Shown: positions 52,079 to 61,679, counted from the first letter of the stretch. The stretch: 64,000 nucleotides of DNA from Sphaerulina vaccinii (GCA_022570795.1 JAKUDP010000001.1:2480001-2544000), one strand, 5' to 3'. Notes: a model not told the origin generated them from the letters alone. A program made the numbers and translations.

Positions 52079-52959
52079 ATGTCTTCCGAACAAGCCCCAG
52101 TCCTCGTCCAATCCGCCTCTCTACACGGCAAAGTCGCAATCATCACAGGCGCAGGCCGTGGTATCGGTCGGGGATGCGCAATTGAGCTCGGCAAACGTGG
52201 CTGCAGCGTCGTGATCAACTACGCCAACAGCAAGTCCGCAGCAGAGGAAGTCGTTAAGATCATCGAAGAGTCTGGTACTGGAGCCAAAGCTATCAGTATC
52301 CAAGCCGATGTTAGCAAGAAGTCTGAAATCGAACGTCTCTTCAAGGAGACCAAAGAGCACTTCGGCAAGATCAATATCGTGATGAGCAACAGTGGGACAG
52401 AGTCTTGGGATAAGACGGAGGAGATTACCGAGGAGAAGTATGATCATGTCTTCAACCTCAATGCCCGAGCGCAGTTCTTTGTGGGCCAGACTGCGTATAA
52501 GTATCTCGAGGATAACGGGCGACTGATCTTGATGAGTTCGATCGCTGCGGGGTTGCTTGGTGTCAAGGATCACGTTCTCTACAACGCGTCCAAGATGGCT
52601 GTCATCGGTATGATCAAGGGTTTTGCTACGGACTTTGGTGTCAGAGGTATCACCGTCAATGGTGTGGCTCCAGGTGGTATCAAGTCGGACATGTTCACGC
52701 AGAACGCATGGCATTGTAAGTACTCTCTCACCGAGCTGGGCTGTGGGTTGAAATGTGCTAACGATGCTTTGTAGACATTCCAGGTGGTACTCCAGACTGG
52801 CCGGCTGACAAGATCGAGAACCTTATGGCTGAGCACTGCCCTCTCAAGAGATGCGCTACACCTGAGGATGTTGCGAGAGTGGTGGCTTTCCTGTCTTCTG
52901 ATGATGGTGGTTGGGTCAATGGGCAAGTGATCACGATTTCTGGAGGTTCTTCGCAGTAG
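52079..52959 (+). CDS. SDR related to trihydroxynaphthalene / versicolorin reductases
   Basis: Exons 52079-52715 and 52775-52959 (59-nt intron, GTAAGT donor, TTTGTAG acceptor) give 273 residues, the usual length. The motifs are all present: cofactor loop TGAGRGIGRG near 26, NYANSK after the second strand (NADPH preference), MSNSGTESWDK where typical SDRs have NNAG, a catalytic Ser in LMSSIAAG, and YNASK. The end MFTQNAWHYIPGG and the WPADKIENLMAEHCPLKR segment match the substrate lid of 1,3,8-trihydroxynaphthalene and versicolorin reductases. Those enzymes serve melanin or aflatoxin-type pathways, but no polyketide synthase is nearby, so the actual substrate may be different. Confidence 0.85.
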
Positions 52960-53315
52960 ACGCGGTCTCACCTTGAAGGGCTGGATTGAAGGCAGAGCAG
53001 ATCATGATAGAGACGTGAAGTCAGAGCTTTGCATCGAAATGGTACATAGAGTGGTTTATTGTAAACGTACCAGGGATTGAAGCAACGTGGACCAAATGAC
53101 CTCGAGTCGAGCTCTCTGACGCGTGCCGACTTCGGCTTCGGTTTGTGATGTCGACATGGGACCAAGAGTTTGCTGGCAACCACATCAACCATTCGTCTAC
53201 TCGTCTTGTCCAAGTGTCCTCTTGAGGACCACGTTATCTGTCCTAGTCAAGTCCTACTTGTCAAGATCGCCACAACGAAATCTACCTTGATACCCCAAGC
53301 AATCAAGAATTCAAG
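52960..53315. other. Spacer between SDR and SurE-type genes
   Basis: A 356-base region with the SDR 3' end and the promoter of the next gene. No coding frame or repeat is seen. Confidence 0.4.
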
Positions 53316-54344
53316 ATGCATATTCTGGTAAGTATTCCACAATGTAGGAGAAGACATCTCAATAACAATCTTTCCCAGGTAACAAATGACGATGGTCCGC
53401 CATCCAAAACCTCCTCACCCTACGTTCTACCCTTCGTCAATGCACTCGAAGCAGCTGGCCACAAAGTTTCCGTAATCGTCCCCGACAGCCAACGCTCCTG
53501 GATAGGTAAAGCCCACATCGTAGGCCAAGACGTTAAAGCAACCTACTATTGGCCTCCCTCCACAGTCCCAGAAGAACACATCAACCCGGAGACAACATCT
53601 CCCACAGGCGGCTCCTCCTCTCACGATGACGGCTCCCAGCCCTGGATCCTCGTGAATGGAACACCAGCAGGTTGTGCCCAGCTAGGTCTCTCCCACTTCT
53701 TCAGCAACATCGACCTCGTGATCTCTGGTCCTAATTACGGTCGCAACACAACAGCAGTCTTCGCCCTATCCTCAGGAACCCTAGGAGCTGCATTGGAAGC
53801 TTCTGTATGCGGCTACAAGGCCATAGCACTCTCATTCGCTTTCACAGATCGTCTGAACGATCCTGTCATCGTAGCGGAGTCTTGCAAGCATTCGGTGAAA
53901 GTCTGCGAGTATCTGTATGAGAGAGCCAGTTGGGAACCTGCTCAGCTGTATAGTGTGAACGTACCTGTAAAGAAGGGTTGCTCAGATGCGCCGGTCAGGT
54001 GGACCAAGATGTTGCAGAATCAATGGCAGAAGGGAGCTTGTTTTCAAGAACTTACTCCGGGCGAGAGTGTGGATGATGCGGAAACTGAGGAGAAGAAGTT
54101 GAGAGAGCAGGAGGCTAATGCGAGTGGAAGTTCGTCGGCCACGAAGGAGAGCAAGGCACCTGCGGAGAAGTGGAAGCAGAGGCATTTCAAATGGGCGCCA
54201 AGATTCACGGATGTCTACCAGAGTGTCGAGAAGAATGGGCCTGGAAGTGATGGCTGGGCTGTGAAAGAGGGAGAGACCTCCATCACAGCACTCCGGGCTA
54301 ACTTCATGCACGTGGAAGGCTTCGAAGGTGAGGTCAAGTTATAG
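53316..54344 (+). CDS. SurE-like survival protein / acid phosphatase
   Basis: A 12-nt first exon (MHIL), a 51-nt intron (GTAAGT donor, CCCAG acceptor) and a long exon 53379-54344 give 325 residues. Splicing produces MHILVTNDDGPPS, the metal-binding NDDG start of SurE phosphatases. Further motifs: VIVPDSQRSWIGKAH, VNGTPAGCAQLG and ISGPNYGRNTT, then SGTLGAALEA, completing the active site. The C-terminal part has a charged insertion (DDAETEEKKLREQEANASGS). Eukaryotic members hydrolyse nucleoside or polyphosphate esters. The intron length is a multiple of three without stops, so an unspliced reading is open too, but it breaks the motif. Confidence 0.88.
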   Translation: MHILVSIPQCRRRHLNNNLSQVTNDDGPPSKTSSPYVLPFVNALEAAGHKVSVIVPDSQRSWIGKAHIVGQDVKATYYWPPSTVPEEHINPETTSPTGGSSSHDDGSQPWILVNGTPAGCAQLGLSHFFSNIDLVISGPNYGRNTTAVFALSSGTLGAALEASVCGYKAIALSFAFTDRLNDPVIVAESCKHSVKVCEYLYERASWEPAQLYSVNVPVKKGCSDAPVRWTKMLQNQWQKGACFQELTPGESVDDAETEEKKLREQEANASGSSSATKESKAPAEKWKQRHFKWAPRFTDVYQSVEKNGPGSDGWAVKEGETSITALRANFMHVEGFEGEVKL

Positions 54345-54872
54345 ATTCGGCTGCTCTTGGCTCTGTTCCAGATACAAGGCATCATAGAATAGAAAGAAAC
54401 ATGTGTGCATATTCAGTCCAGAAAATGGAGGTCGGTCGTACTGGTGCATGGACACATTCCGGAAAAAGCAACATTTTCGAGATGTCGTTAATTCCAAATT
54501 TCCCAGTTTCTGTCCTACTTTGTGAGTCTATCCGGCTGAATGCCTCCATAAATTCAGGAAAAGTAGCAAGTATGAGATTTGGTCTACTGAGCTATTGATC
54601 GAACGTCATTGAGGCATGTCGTCGTCGTTCCAGGAGTTTCGGGCAACCCTAAGCAAGTCGACTTGCCTGGTCTTACTCAGCCAGAATCCTTTGGAAATGA
54701 CAGTCCTTTGCTGAGGCGTTTCTCCGTCCACTATCAGGTGTCAATGTCACCAAATTTAAGATCACCGACTATGTTATCACGGACCGCGACGACAACGCGA
54801 ATCTTGGACGAACAGCGTCCCACATGATAGGAGGACACTCTTTTATGACTCAAAATGTTTTCCATAAGCTGT
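54345..54872. other. Intergenic region with the second dispersed repeat copy
   Basis: About 530 bases between the SurE-like gene and the end of the minus-strand secreted protein gene, which converge. The repeat block 54453-54660 takes up most of it; no gene is supported. Confidence 0.45.
54453..54660 (+). repeat. Dispersed repeat, copy B
   Basis: Collinear with 27443-27652: the GGAAAAAGCAACATTTT block, TCGTTAATTC, GTCGTCGTTCCAG and GTTTCGGGCAACCCTAAG, with the same 165-base spacing. A weak partial match to the first block occurs at the window end near 63951. Confidence 0.6.
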
Positions 54873-56675
54873 TCAGTTCGATCGGGACTCTGATTCTCTA
54901 GTATGTATGGTATAATATGCATCTGCAGCAGGAATAAAAGTAATCGTGTTGTTTCCTCTCGTGTCAAAGAGAATCTGATCGCCAACTTGCATCTTCTTGA
55001 TATCGTCATACTTCGGGTTCGCGAAACCAGCTGCAGCAAAAGTCGTTAGCATCAACTCTGTATCACAGCTCGGTATATCATGGCACTTACTCTTCGACTG
55101 GCCCTGGACAGACTCATACATAGCTGCCGAGCCTCTCCTGGTGTTATCGGCCATCTCATTGAAGTTGTAACGAATTACACCAGGCTTGTCCTCATAGAAC
55201 GTGGCGCTGAAGCGATAGATTCCAGGCGGTGCAACAGTGGTACCAGAGCTTGATGCAGAAGCTTGCACTCTCCACTCAACCTTCGACTCTCTCTTGCCTT
55301 CGGCGCCGCATGTGCCAAGAGAGATGTACTCCGATTGGCCCTCAACGATTTCCCACCCATGGTTGTTCACATCGATATTCCAGTTCCTTCCCGCTCCCGC
55401 TGAGTCCTTCGTTGGAGTCATGAACCCGCTGAGGGAGACCTCGATCGATCTGCTGCAGACGGAGAAGACGCAGAAGTCGAAAGGTGTGCTTATCGTAGAG
55501 CGCTGGAAGCGATTGGAGTCGGCTGTAGCACTGGTGTAAGAGCCACGGAAGGCGACTGGGTCAGATGCGGTACATGCCTTCGCTTTGACTGGAGTGCAAG
55601 AAGGCTCTGGCGAAGAGGCGTTGAAGGCAGAGATCACGCTTGAGGAGATCGTGAAGTGATTTCCTGACTGATCGTACTGACCGTCATTGACTGCGAAATC
55701 TGCAGGATCCCATGCACGAGTATACAAGGAGCAGACCACGCCTTGAGTTCGGTCGTTCTTAGACAAGACATAGGTGTTGTAGAAGCGACAGAGTCTTGGC
55801 TCCTTACCAGGCTCGGCGTTCTTGATGGCGTAGTCGTTGGTTTCTGCACAGACTGCGGCGCAGCGTGCAGGGTCGAAAGGGTTTCCGTCAGGGAAGGCAC
55901 GCATGCCCATGTATGGATCTTCGCCAGTGCAGTCTACCTTGGGAGCGTTGATAGCTTTGTTCGAGTACTGGCCAAGAGATGTGGTCTTGACATAGCTGTT
56001 GCTTCCAGCGACTGCTGTCTGAAACTTGCTTTGCCATCCACCGACGTTCAATGCATTGCCTTCGGCGATTATGCCACCATAGAGCGTACACATAATGTTT
56101 GCAGTGGCTTGAGGGTTCTCACATCCAGCTCCAGGTCTTACAGACGGATCTCTGGCGAAGTAGACACTGAAAGCCTGGCATAGCTTTCGGCTGTTGCATT
56201 GCTTCGCGCAAGCGGCTGTGTCGTATGAGGTCAATCTCACGAAGCCCATATAACCCTGGGCAAATTGAGCAGAGGCTTGCTTGTTGCTGAATGTGGTGGT
56301 GTATCCAGCGGGAGCGACTGTGGCACCCAGAGCTTGAGCCGCAAGGTTCGCATCTTGCTGAAAAGCCTTGACCGAGCTGAGATCCGCATTGTAGACATTG
56401 GCAGTCGTTGGTAGTGCAGCGCAGGCGGCTTGACGTCTCTCGATTCTCATTGGTGTGCTGCGCTTCTCATGTGGCACATCGAGCGGAAGCTCATCGCTTG
56501 CGAATTCTGCCCCATCTTGGGCGATTGTGGCAGCTTGATTGTACGGAATGTTCTGGCTGACTTGATCTGTTGCGATAGTGTATGTTGGATCTGGTTGTGA
56601 CTCGATGAAGGCGAGATCGATAAGCTGGGAAGAAGCGAGCTGACCCAGGAGGGCGGCTAGTGCGAATGTCTTCAT
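54873..56675 (-). CDS. Secreted cysteine-rich protein with apple-like modules
   Basis: Exons 56675-55091 and 55030-54873 (60-nt intron, GTAAGT donor, GATGCTAACGAC branch, CTGCAG acceptor) give 580 residues. The signal peptide is MKTFALAALLGQLASSQ. A propeptide ends at an EKRST/ERRQ dibasic site near 90. Two cysteine modules follow: TSYDTAACAKQCNSRKLCQAF near 170 and FDPARCAAVCAETNDYAI near 275, both with the AxCxxxC pattern of PAN/apple-like modules. The C-terminal half is a beta-rich domain (RSIEVSLSGFMTPTKDS, GIYRFSATFYEDKPGVIRYNF) with a final ITFIPAADAYY. Similar secreted proteins are common in plant-associated Dothideomycetes; the function is unknown. Confidence 0.75.
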   Translation of the reverse strand: MKTFALAALLGQLASSQLIDLAFIESQPDPTYTIATDQVSQNIPYNQAATIAQDGAEFASDELPLDVPHEKRSTPMRIERRQAACAALPTTANVYNADLSSVKAFQQDANLAAQALGATVAPAGYTTTFSNKQASAQFAQGYMGFVRLTSYDTAACAKQCNSRKLCQAFSVYFARDPSVRPGAGCENPQATANIMCTLYGGIIAEGNALNVGGWQSKFQTAVAGSNSYVKTTSLGQYSNKAINAPKVDCTGEDPYMGMRAFPDGNPFDPARCAAVCAETNDYAIKNAEPGKEPRLCRFYNTYVLSKNDRTQGVVCSLYTRAWDPADFAVNDGQYDQSGNHFTISSSVISAFNASSPEPSCTPVKAKACTASDPVAFRGSYTSATADSNRFQRSTISTPFDFCVFSVCSRSIEVSLSGFMTPTKDSAGAGRNWNIDVNNHGWEIVEGQSEYISLGTCGAEGKRESKVEWRVQASASSSGTTVAPPGIYRFSATFYEDKPGVIRYNFNEMADNTRRGSAAMYESVQGQSKSKCHDIPSCDTELMLTTFAAAGFANPKYDDIKKMQVGDQILFDTRGNNTITFIPAADAYYTIHTRESESRSN

Positions 56676-57021
56676 GTTTGGCCACGAACGAGGAGAGAAG
56701 TGGTTGGTATGGATGACCTCTATTTGCAAGGAAGCAGGACCATCGCGTTATGTTGCTGACTGCGACACACACACAGCAACCTCGTCCATGTTCTCGGAAT
56801 GTCCTGCACGAGAGTTTGGTCTAGCATCGGTGGGCGTGCTTCGCTTGTCGATGCAGCTGGACTAGTGATGTCGGTATGGGCAGCCTAGATTGGTACCAAG
56901 CCTTGGCGGAGGAAGCATAGAAGCATAGCTGAATCGTGTACAGAAGAAGTCTTATTCCAGCTTGCTAATACCGGTCACAGAAGTCCTCGCATACTCCGGC
57001 ACATACTGCAGTGGATGTGCG
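56676..57021. other. Promoter of the secreted Cys-rich gene
   Basis: A 346-base upstream region of the minus-strand gene. No TATA element or open frame with motifs was found. Confidence 0.35.
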
Positions 57022-57702
57022 ATGTTCTTGTCAGCTTATGGTATCCCTGTTTCGTGTAGTACATGCTCGTCAGCATCCGCAGTTCTTCACGACACTGAAG
57101 AGCGTCCGTGTTCAGCCAGAACGTGTAAGTGTGGCGGTAGGTCAGGCCACCGCGAGGCGTCCACGTGGGAGCATGTGGCTATGGATCTGCTCAATGCGTC
57201 TTCCGGTGTCGACAGGCTATCCTCAAAGAGGAATAAGGACAAAGTCGCGTGGCTGTTCCTGGATCTCGTAGCGCTCAATATCGGAGGCTCCGCAGGCTCT
57301 TACAGCTTGGCATTTGGGGGCAGGACCATTCTGAATGTAGGCTGTGATTTTCTCTCGCTTCTTCTGCAGATCTGTGGTTAGTCTGATCTGATGCACAAGC
57401 TGCTTCGAGGTCTAGTCATCAAAGAAGCGATCATGTTCATGCTTCGTCGTGATTGTCAGGAGCTGCCTCCTTCGGTAGATGAATACGAGGGTCTGGCTGC
57501 TCTAGACAGCATTGGCATTCAAGCCACAATGAAGAAGTCTGTGATCGTGGACAGAGAAGCCGACTGTTCTCCAGATGCAGATGCTCGGACAACAGCTTTG
57601 TTGGGCAGGTTTGTGACACTTCTTCTTGAGCCTCGAAAATCTGAACGCGTCAGGAACACCGCAATGGTCCAATACATCGTGTTGCCCTTGTGGCGCGAGT
57701 AG
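57022..57702 (+). CDS. Hypothetical two-exon protein beside the transposon
   Basis: A single frame of more than 220 codons is interrupted once, by TAG at 57379. The stop lies in a plausible 48-nt intron (GTTAGT donor at 57377, CAAAG acceptor before 57425) whose removal keeps the frame and gives about 210 residues. Segments include KDKVAWLFLDLVALNIGGSAG before and ELPPSVDEYEGLAALDSIG and LLGRFVTLLLEPRKSERVRN after. The first ATG of the frame is at 57022; MDLLNASSG at 57180 is an alternative start. No family is recognised. It lies 180 bases from the RIP-damaged element, so the stop could also be RIP leakage. Confidence 0.3.
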
Positions 57703-57874
57703 GAATTAACGGCTTTCGAAGGGCTTCCTTGCAGATGTGATGCGCTGGTCAAGGAAAGCAGTCAAGCGCTCTGTATGAGCCCGGCTTACGCTTGTTGGAG
57801 GACAGCAATCGGTATCAGTTCGAGTCTGGTGTTGATGGTTGATGGTCAAGATTCTGGAGAATTGGTGACGGAGA

Positions 57875-57883
57875 GAACGAGGC
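57875..57883. repeat. Target-site duplication, left copy (GAACGAGGC)
   Basis: A nine-base direct repeat immediately outside the left terminal inverted repeat, identical to 61512-61520. Nine bases is the size made by Mutator-superfamily transposases. Confidence 0.85.
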
Positions 57884-58025
57884 GGCGAGTGCTAAAATGA
57901 GGCAGAACTCGGACCACCTATCTAGCCACACGCCACGGTTGCGGAGTACGCCGGGCATGCCCCGCCAGACTAATTTGTATGGCGCGCCTATACAAATTAG
58001 TCTAATAGATGATGTTTCTTATACT
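57884..58025 (+). repeat. Left terminal inverted repeat of the MULE
   Basis: Matches the reverse complement of 61381-61511. The outermost 31 bases are identical; a variable patch follows (about 57915-57943), then GCGGAGTACGCCGGGCATGC and the palindrome region agree again with one or two changes. Confidence 0.88.
57967..58003. repeat. Subterminal palindrome, left
   Basis: AGACTAATTTGTAT, then GGCGCGCC, then a complementary arm ending AATTAGTCT. It can form a hairpin and marks the sharp change from GC-rich, undamaged sequence outside to AT-rich sequence inside. Confidence 0.8.
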
Positions 58026-59279
58026 CTTCGCATATAGACCTTACTATCGCCGTATATAAAGCTAAAGTTTCGTAGTAAGAGCTATATACTATTAATTCTA
58101 AGGTATTGTTTACTCTACCTTACTATCTACTCGCTACCTCTTCTTCCTCTCTACCCTTACTGCCTTCGGCGCCGGCGCCTGCATTAGTGCAATAGAGGTA
58201 GGTATATTAATACCTTGCTCTATAAAGTAGCTACTTAATACTAGCGCTATCGATAAGACCTTAATATACCTATTAGCGTCGCTGCGAGTAGTAGAAGGCA
58301 CAAAAGGCGTGTCTTTACTAAGAGCTATATATATCCTCGCCGGCGCTAGAATAATACCTCTACTATACTTAATTTTAGTAATTAGGTTCTTAACCTATAT
58401 ATTAATATAAGGTATAATAGCTATCTAAATCCTCTAAAGCTATATATTTATTACTACCTCTTGTACCTCTTTACCTACTGCAATAAGCTCTTAGTCTTCG
58501 ATAAGGCTATAGTATTTGTCTCTTATAAATAAGTTTGCCTCTTTTATTTTTACTATTTGCTAGTTACTAGCTATAGCTACTACTTCTTTGTCTACCTCTT
58601 TCTTCTTAACTAGTATGCGTTCTATTACAAAATATAGCTCGAAGCCGGACTCGCGCTATATACTCGTCTATTAGTTGTAATTATTATTAGTAAGAATATC
58701 GAATATAAAGTAGTAGTACTAGATATATTAGTAGAGTATATTATACTTGCAATAGTAAGAATAGTCGCATTCGCTATCTATTAGGTACTCTAGCGAGTCG
58801 CGCTAGTTGTCGTTCTACGCGTCGAGTTTACTATACTTTAGCTTATTAGTAATAAGCTTCTAAACTAGCTATAGCAAGCTTATTATCTATAGATAAGTTG
58901 TTATAATAGAATATTATATTATACGAAAGTTGTAGTCTACTATCTAAGCTTGTCGATTAAGTATTGCTAGTACTATATTGTTATACCGGCAAAGGCTATT
59001 AAGAGAGAAATATATTATCTATTGCTTTATAGACTACTTTAAAAGCAAGTAGTAGTTTTTAAGATTGCTAGTAGTCTTAATCTATAATAGAATAGCGCTA
59101 TAATTATAGTAGTAGTAAGCCTAGAGCCTGCGCTCTTACTATATAGTTATACAAATATACTTCTACTTCTATAGTAGTATTAGTCTATTAATACTATAGC
59201 TAGGTAGGGACTTATATACCTTCTATATCGAATCTAGTATCCCTATCTCTATATACCTATACTTTACTACTTTAAGGAG

Positions 59280-60830
59280 GTATTTAAGAGTTCTCGATAG
59301 TATATAGCTTTTAAATTATTTGCTAAGTATCCTCTTATAGTACTATTAGTATAGGAAATAAGAGACCTTAGTTTTACTAGTAATAAGCCTAGGAAACGCG
59401 TACTTAATAGCTATTTGTTCTATACTAGAGTCGTCTATAATAAAGTATCTATAGGCCTATACGAATCTAGTTACTTCGCGGCACTATGCCTTAATTGTCT
59501 TAATACTTTTACTAATTATAATTCTATCCTCTTGTAGTAAGAGCTATTATACGACAATATAGTAGGTATTTGTCCTATTATATACTATAATACTAAAGAG
59601 CTTCTATTCGAGAATATTCGTTTTATAGGTAGAGTCTATAATTGCGATAGCTCTATACCTCTATAATAAGCGTAGATTCTCTTATATAGCGAATACTAGA
59701 GACTCTAAAGAGTTGCTATTAAATACTTTTGCAATCTTAATATATTTAGTAAAGTATTACTCTATTAAAGAAGAATATTAGTTAAGAACTACCCTAAAGT
59801 TAATAAAGTTCTAGTACTAGAATAACAAAAGCCGACTATAGGCCGGCTAGTCTAGGCTCTATAAGCTAGTTAGATTATTAGGATCCGATTTAACTATATA
59901 TAAAAGTAGGTCGATATAAGCTTTTAGCGCCAAATACAAGTAAAAGAAAATATAACTTACTTAATTCTAAGTACTCGATCGCCTCTTTAACCTATAATAA
60001 TACCGACTTCTTATTACCTTAATACTAGATATCTAGATACTTTATATAATACCTTCGAGACATATTTAATATAGCCTTAATATTAAATTTTGTAGCTCTA
60101 GTATAATCTAAATAGTCGCTTCTAATGCTAGTTAAAGTGCTATCTATTGCTCGACAAGTAGCTACTATTCTATAGCTATAAGATACCTTCTACTTAGCAA
60201 GTATAAAGTAGTAAGAGCTTATCTTCTTAGTACGAGATAGTATAATATTATAGTTATAAGGTAGCAATTATAGGCTCTTATTCTTATAGTCGCCTTTAAC
60301 CTTAATATAATAAGAGAATAAGTACTTAACTAGTAATACCTAGTAGGTATCCTTTTTATAGTCGTATTTATATAGCGTACTAGGAGTTCCTTTAGGTACA
60401 AGTCGATATATTATATCTATATTTAAGATAGCTAGATAGTAGATCTTAATATATATACTATATTTATATTATTTCGAGACGTTGTCTACTTTCTTTGTAG
60501 ATACTCTCTACCTTTGCTCGCTATATTAATAGATAAAGTAGTAATTCTATATATAGTTCTATAGCGAGAAGTCTCTACTTGCGCTATCTAGTTGCTAAAC
60601 TCTATTAGAAAACAGCTAGTATATATACTTCTACTTAGGTATATACTCGAAGTTGTTAGCAACAAAGAGGCGCTTAGTCTCTACCTTAATATTATCTAGT
60701 ATATATATTAGACTAATAGTACTATTGAAATTATAACTATACTATCCTTTCGAGAACTTGTTATCTAATATACGTTTTGTAGGTTCTGCCTCCTCTTCTT
60801 CTTTATTATTATTAATAGTAGTAGTAGTAG
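59280..60830 (-). pseudogene. MULE transposase relic
   Basis: The minus strand translates with many TAG/TAA stops into a recognisable MULE-type transposase core. A DSTYKTN motif lies near 59640-59620 (first catalytic Asp). Further on, near 59450-59420, is a second acidic motif (FIIDD, then EQIAIKYAFPRL), which corresponds to the TDxxxA...FP block of MULE transposases. Upstream, near 60790-60750, an acidic EEEEAEPTKR stretch resembles an N-terminal region. The stops lie where Trp or Gln codons are expected, as RIP produces. Exact ends and introns cannot be set. No functional protein is encoded. Confidence 0.7.
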
Positions 60831-61380
60831 CTTCTACTTTAATCTCTAGATTCTTATAAAGTACTCGTACTAGTATAATAATAATAGGTGTCTCGATAGG
60901 TTGCTCTAATAACTCTAACTTGTATATTATAGTATCGAAATCAAAGCCCTTAATATTATCGAATCTAGGTAGCGCCTTATCTACAAACTTTTCTATAGCT
61001 ATTATAATAGCTAGTATATCGACTATTATTACCTCTAGATTGCCTTTATCGAAAGAGACTATATTAAAGAGACTACTATTACCCTCGAAGCCCTCGAAGC
61101 TAGCGCTATCGAGTAGCGCGTTGTTATCGACCTCTACCTTATACTACTAATTGCCTATCTAGGTATCTATTAATATATTCTACTTAGATATAGTATTAAT
61201 ATTACAAACCTCTTCGACAAGGCGCGCAAGGTCCTCCGGCGCTATATCTGCGTCTATTTTAGTAGTAAGAGACTAAGAAAATAGTAGTAGGCAATATAGA
61301 AATTATAACTCTATAACCGACAATATAATAGCTAGATTAGGTAACAACGACGAGGTTAAAAGAGATAGTATATAGTCTAA

Positions 61381-61511
61381 GTATAAGAAACATTATCTAT
61401 TAGACTAATTTGTATAGGCGCGCTATACAAATTAGTCTGGCGGGGCATGCCCGGCGTACTCCGCTGCGGCTGTGCACATAGTCCGAGTTCTGCCTCATTT
61501 TAGCACTCGCC
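61381..61511 (-). repeat. Right terminal inverted repeat of the MULE
   Basis: Reverse complement of the left end. It includes the right palindrome and the GC-rich outer 73 bases, which carry intact CA and TG dinucleotides. Confidence 0.88.
61402..61438. repeat. Subterminal palindrome, right
   Basis: AGACTAATTTGTATA, then GGCGCGC, then a complementary arm; it differs from the left copy by one or two bases in the core. Confidence 0.8.
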
Positions 61512-61520
61512 GAACGAGGC
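61512..61520. repeat. Target-site duplication, right copy (GAACGAGGC)
   Basis: Identical to the nine bases at 57875-57883, directly outside the right terminal inverted repeat. Confidence 0.85.
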
Positions 61521-61679
61521 AGGAGCATTGGTGATTACGTAATACTCAATTCCGCCAACTCTTGCCTCGCCTCGCTCGATTGCTCCCTCGTCCCATTCCT
61601 TCCTCCTTCAGCATCACTCATCAACAACTCCATCTTGTCTTGTATCTTCAACTTTATATCAAGCACAGTTCCAGCTGCC

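Larger units (their letters stand above)
57884..61511. mobile_element. RIP-degraded Mutator-like (MULE) DNA transposon, 3628 bp
   Basis: Both ends start GGCGAGTGCTAAAATGAGGC reading inward and stay alike for 142 bases on the left and 131 on the right, apart from a gap of about 11 bases. A perfect 9-bp duplication flanks them. Each end contains a 37-nt palindrome (57967-58003 and 61402-61438) around a GGCGCGCC or near-GGCGCGC core. Between the palindromes, about 3.4 kb is very AT-rich, dominated by TA and nearly free of CA and TG dinucleotides, which is the RIP signature. The minus strand carries a stop-filled MULE transposase. The element is therefore dead but structurally complete. It lies between a hypothetical gene and a small ORF at 61680. 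Confidence 0.9.

Noticed and set aside
52079..52959. Melanin or aflatoxin-type biosynthetic cluster around the THN-reductase-like SDR
   Set aside because: Neighbouring genes are a cyclin and a SurE-like phosphatase; no polyketide synthase, scytalone dehydratase or pathway regulator is in the window.
60920..61150. 76-codon plus-strand ORF inside the AT-rich element
   Set aside because: It is opposite to the transposase strand and made of low-complexity Ser/Ile/Leu codons expected from RIP-altered DNA.
57875..61520. hAT superfamily interpretation (8-bp duplication)
   Set aside because: With an 8-bp duplication the two ends are out of register by one base; with 9 bp they align perfectly, and the relic carries a DSTYKT-type MULE motif.
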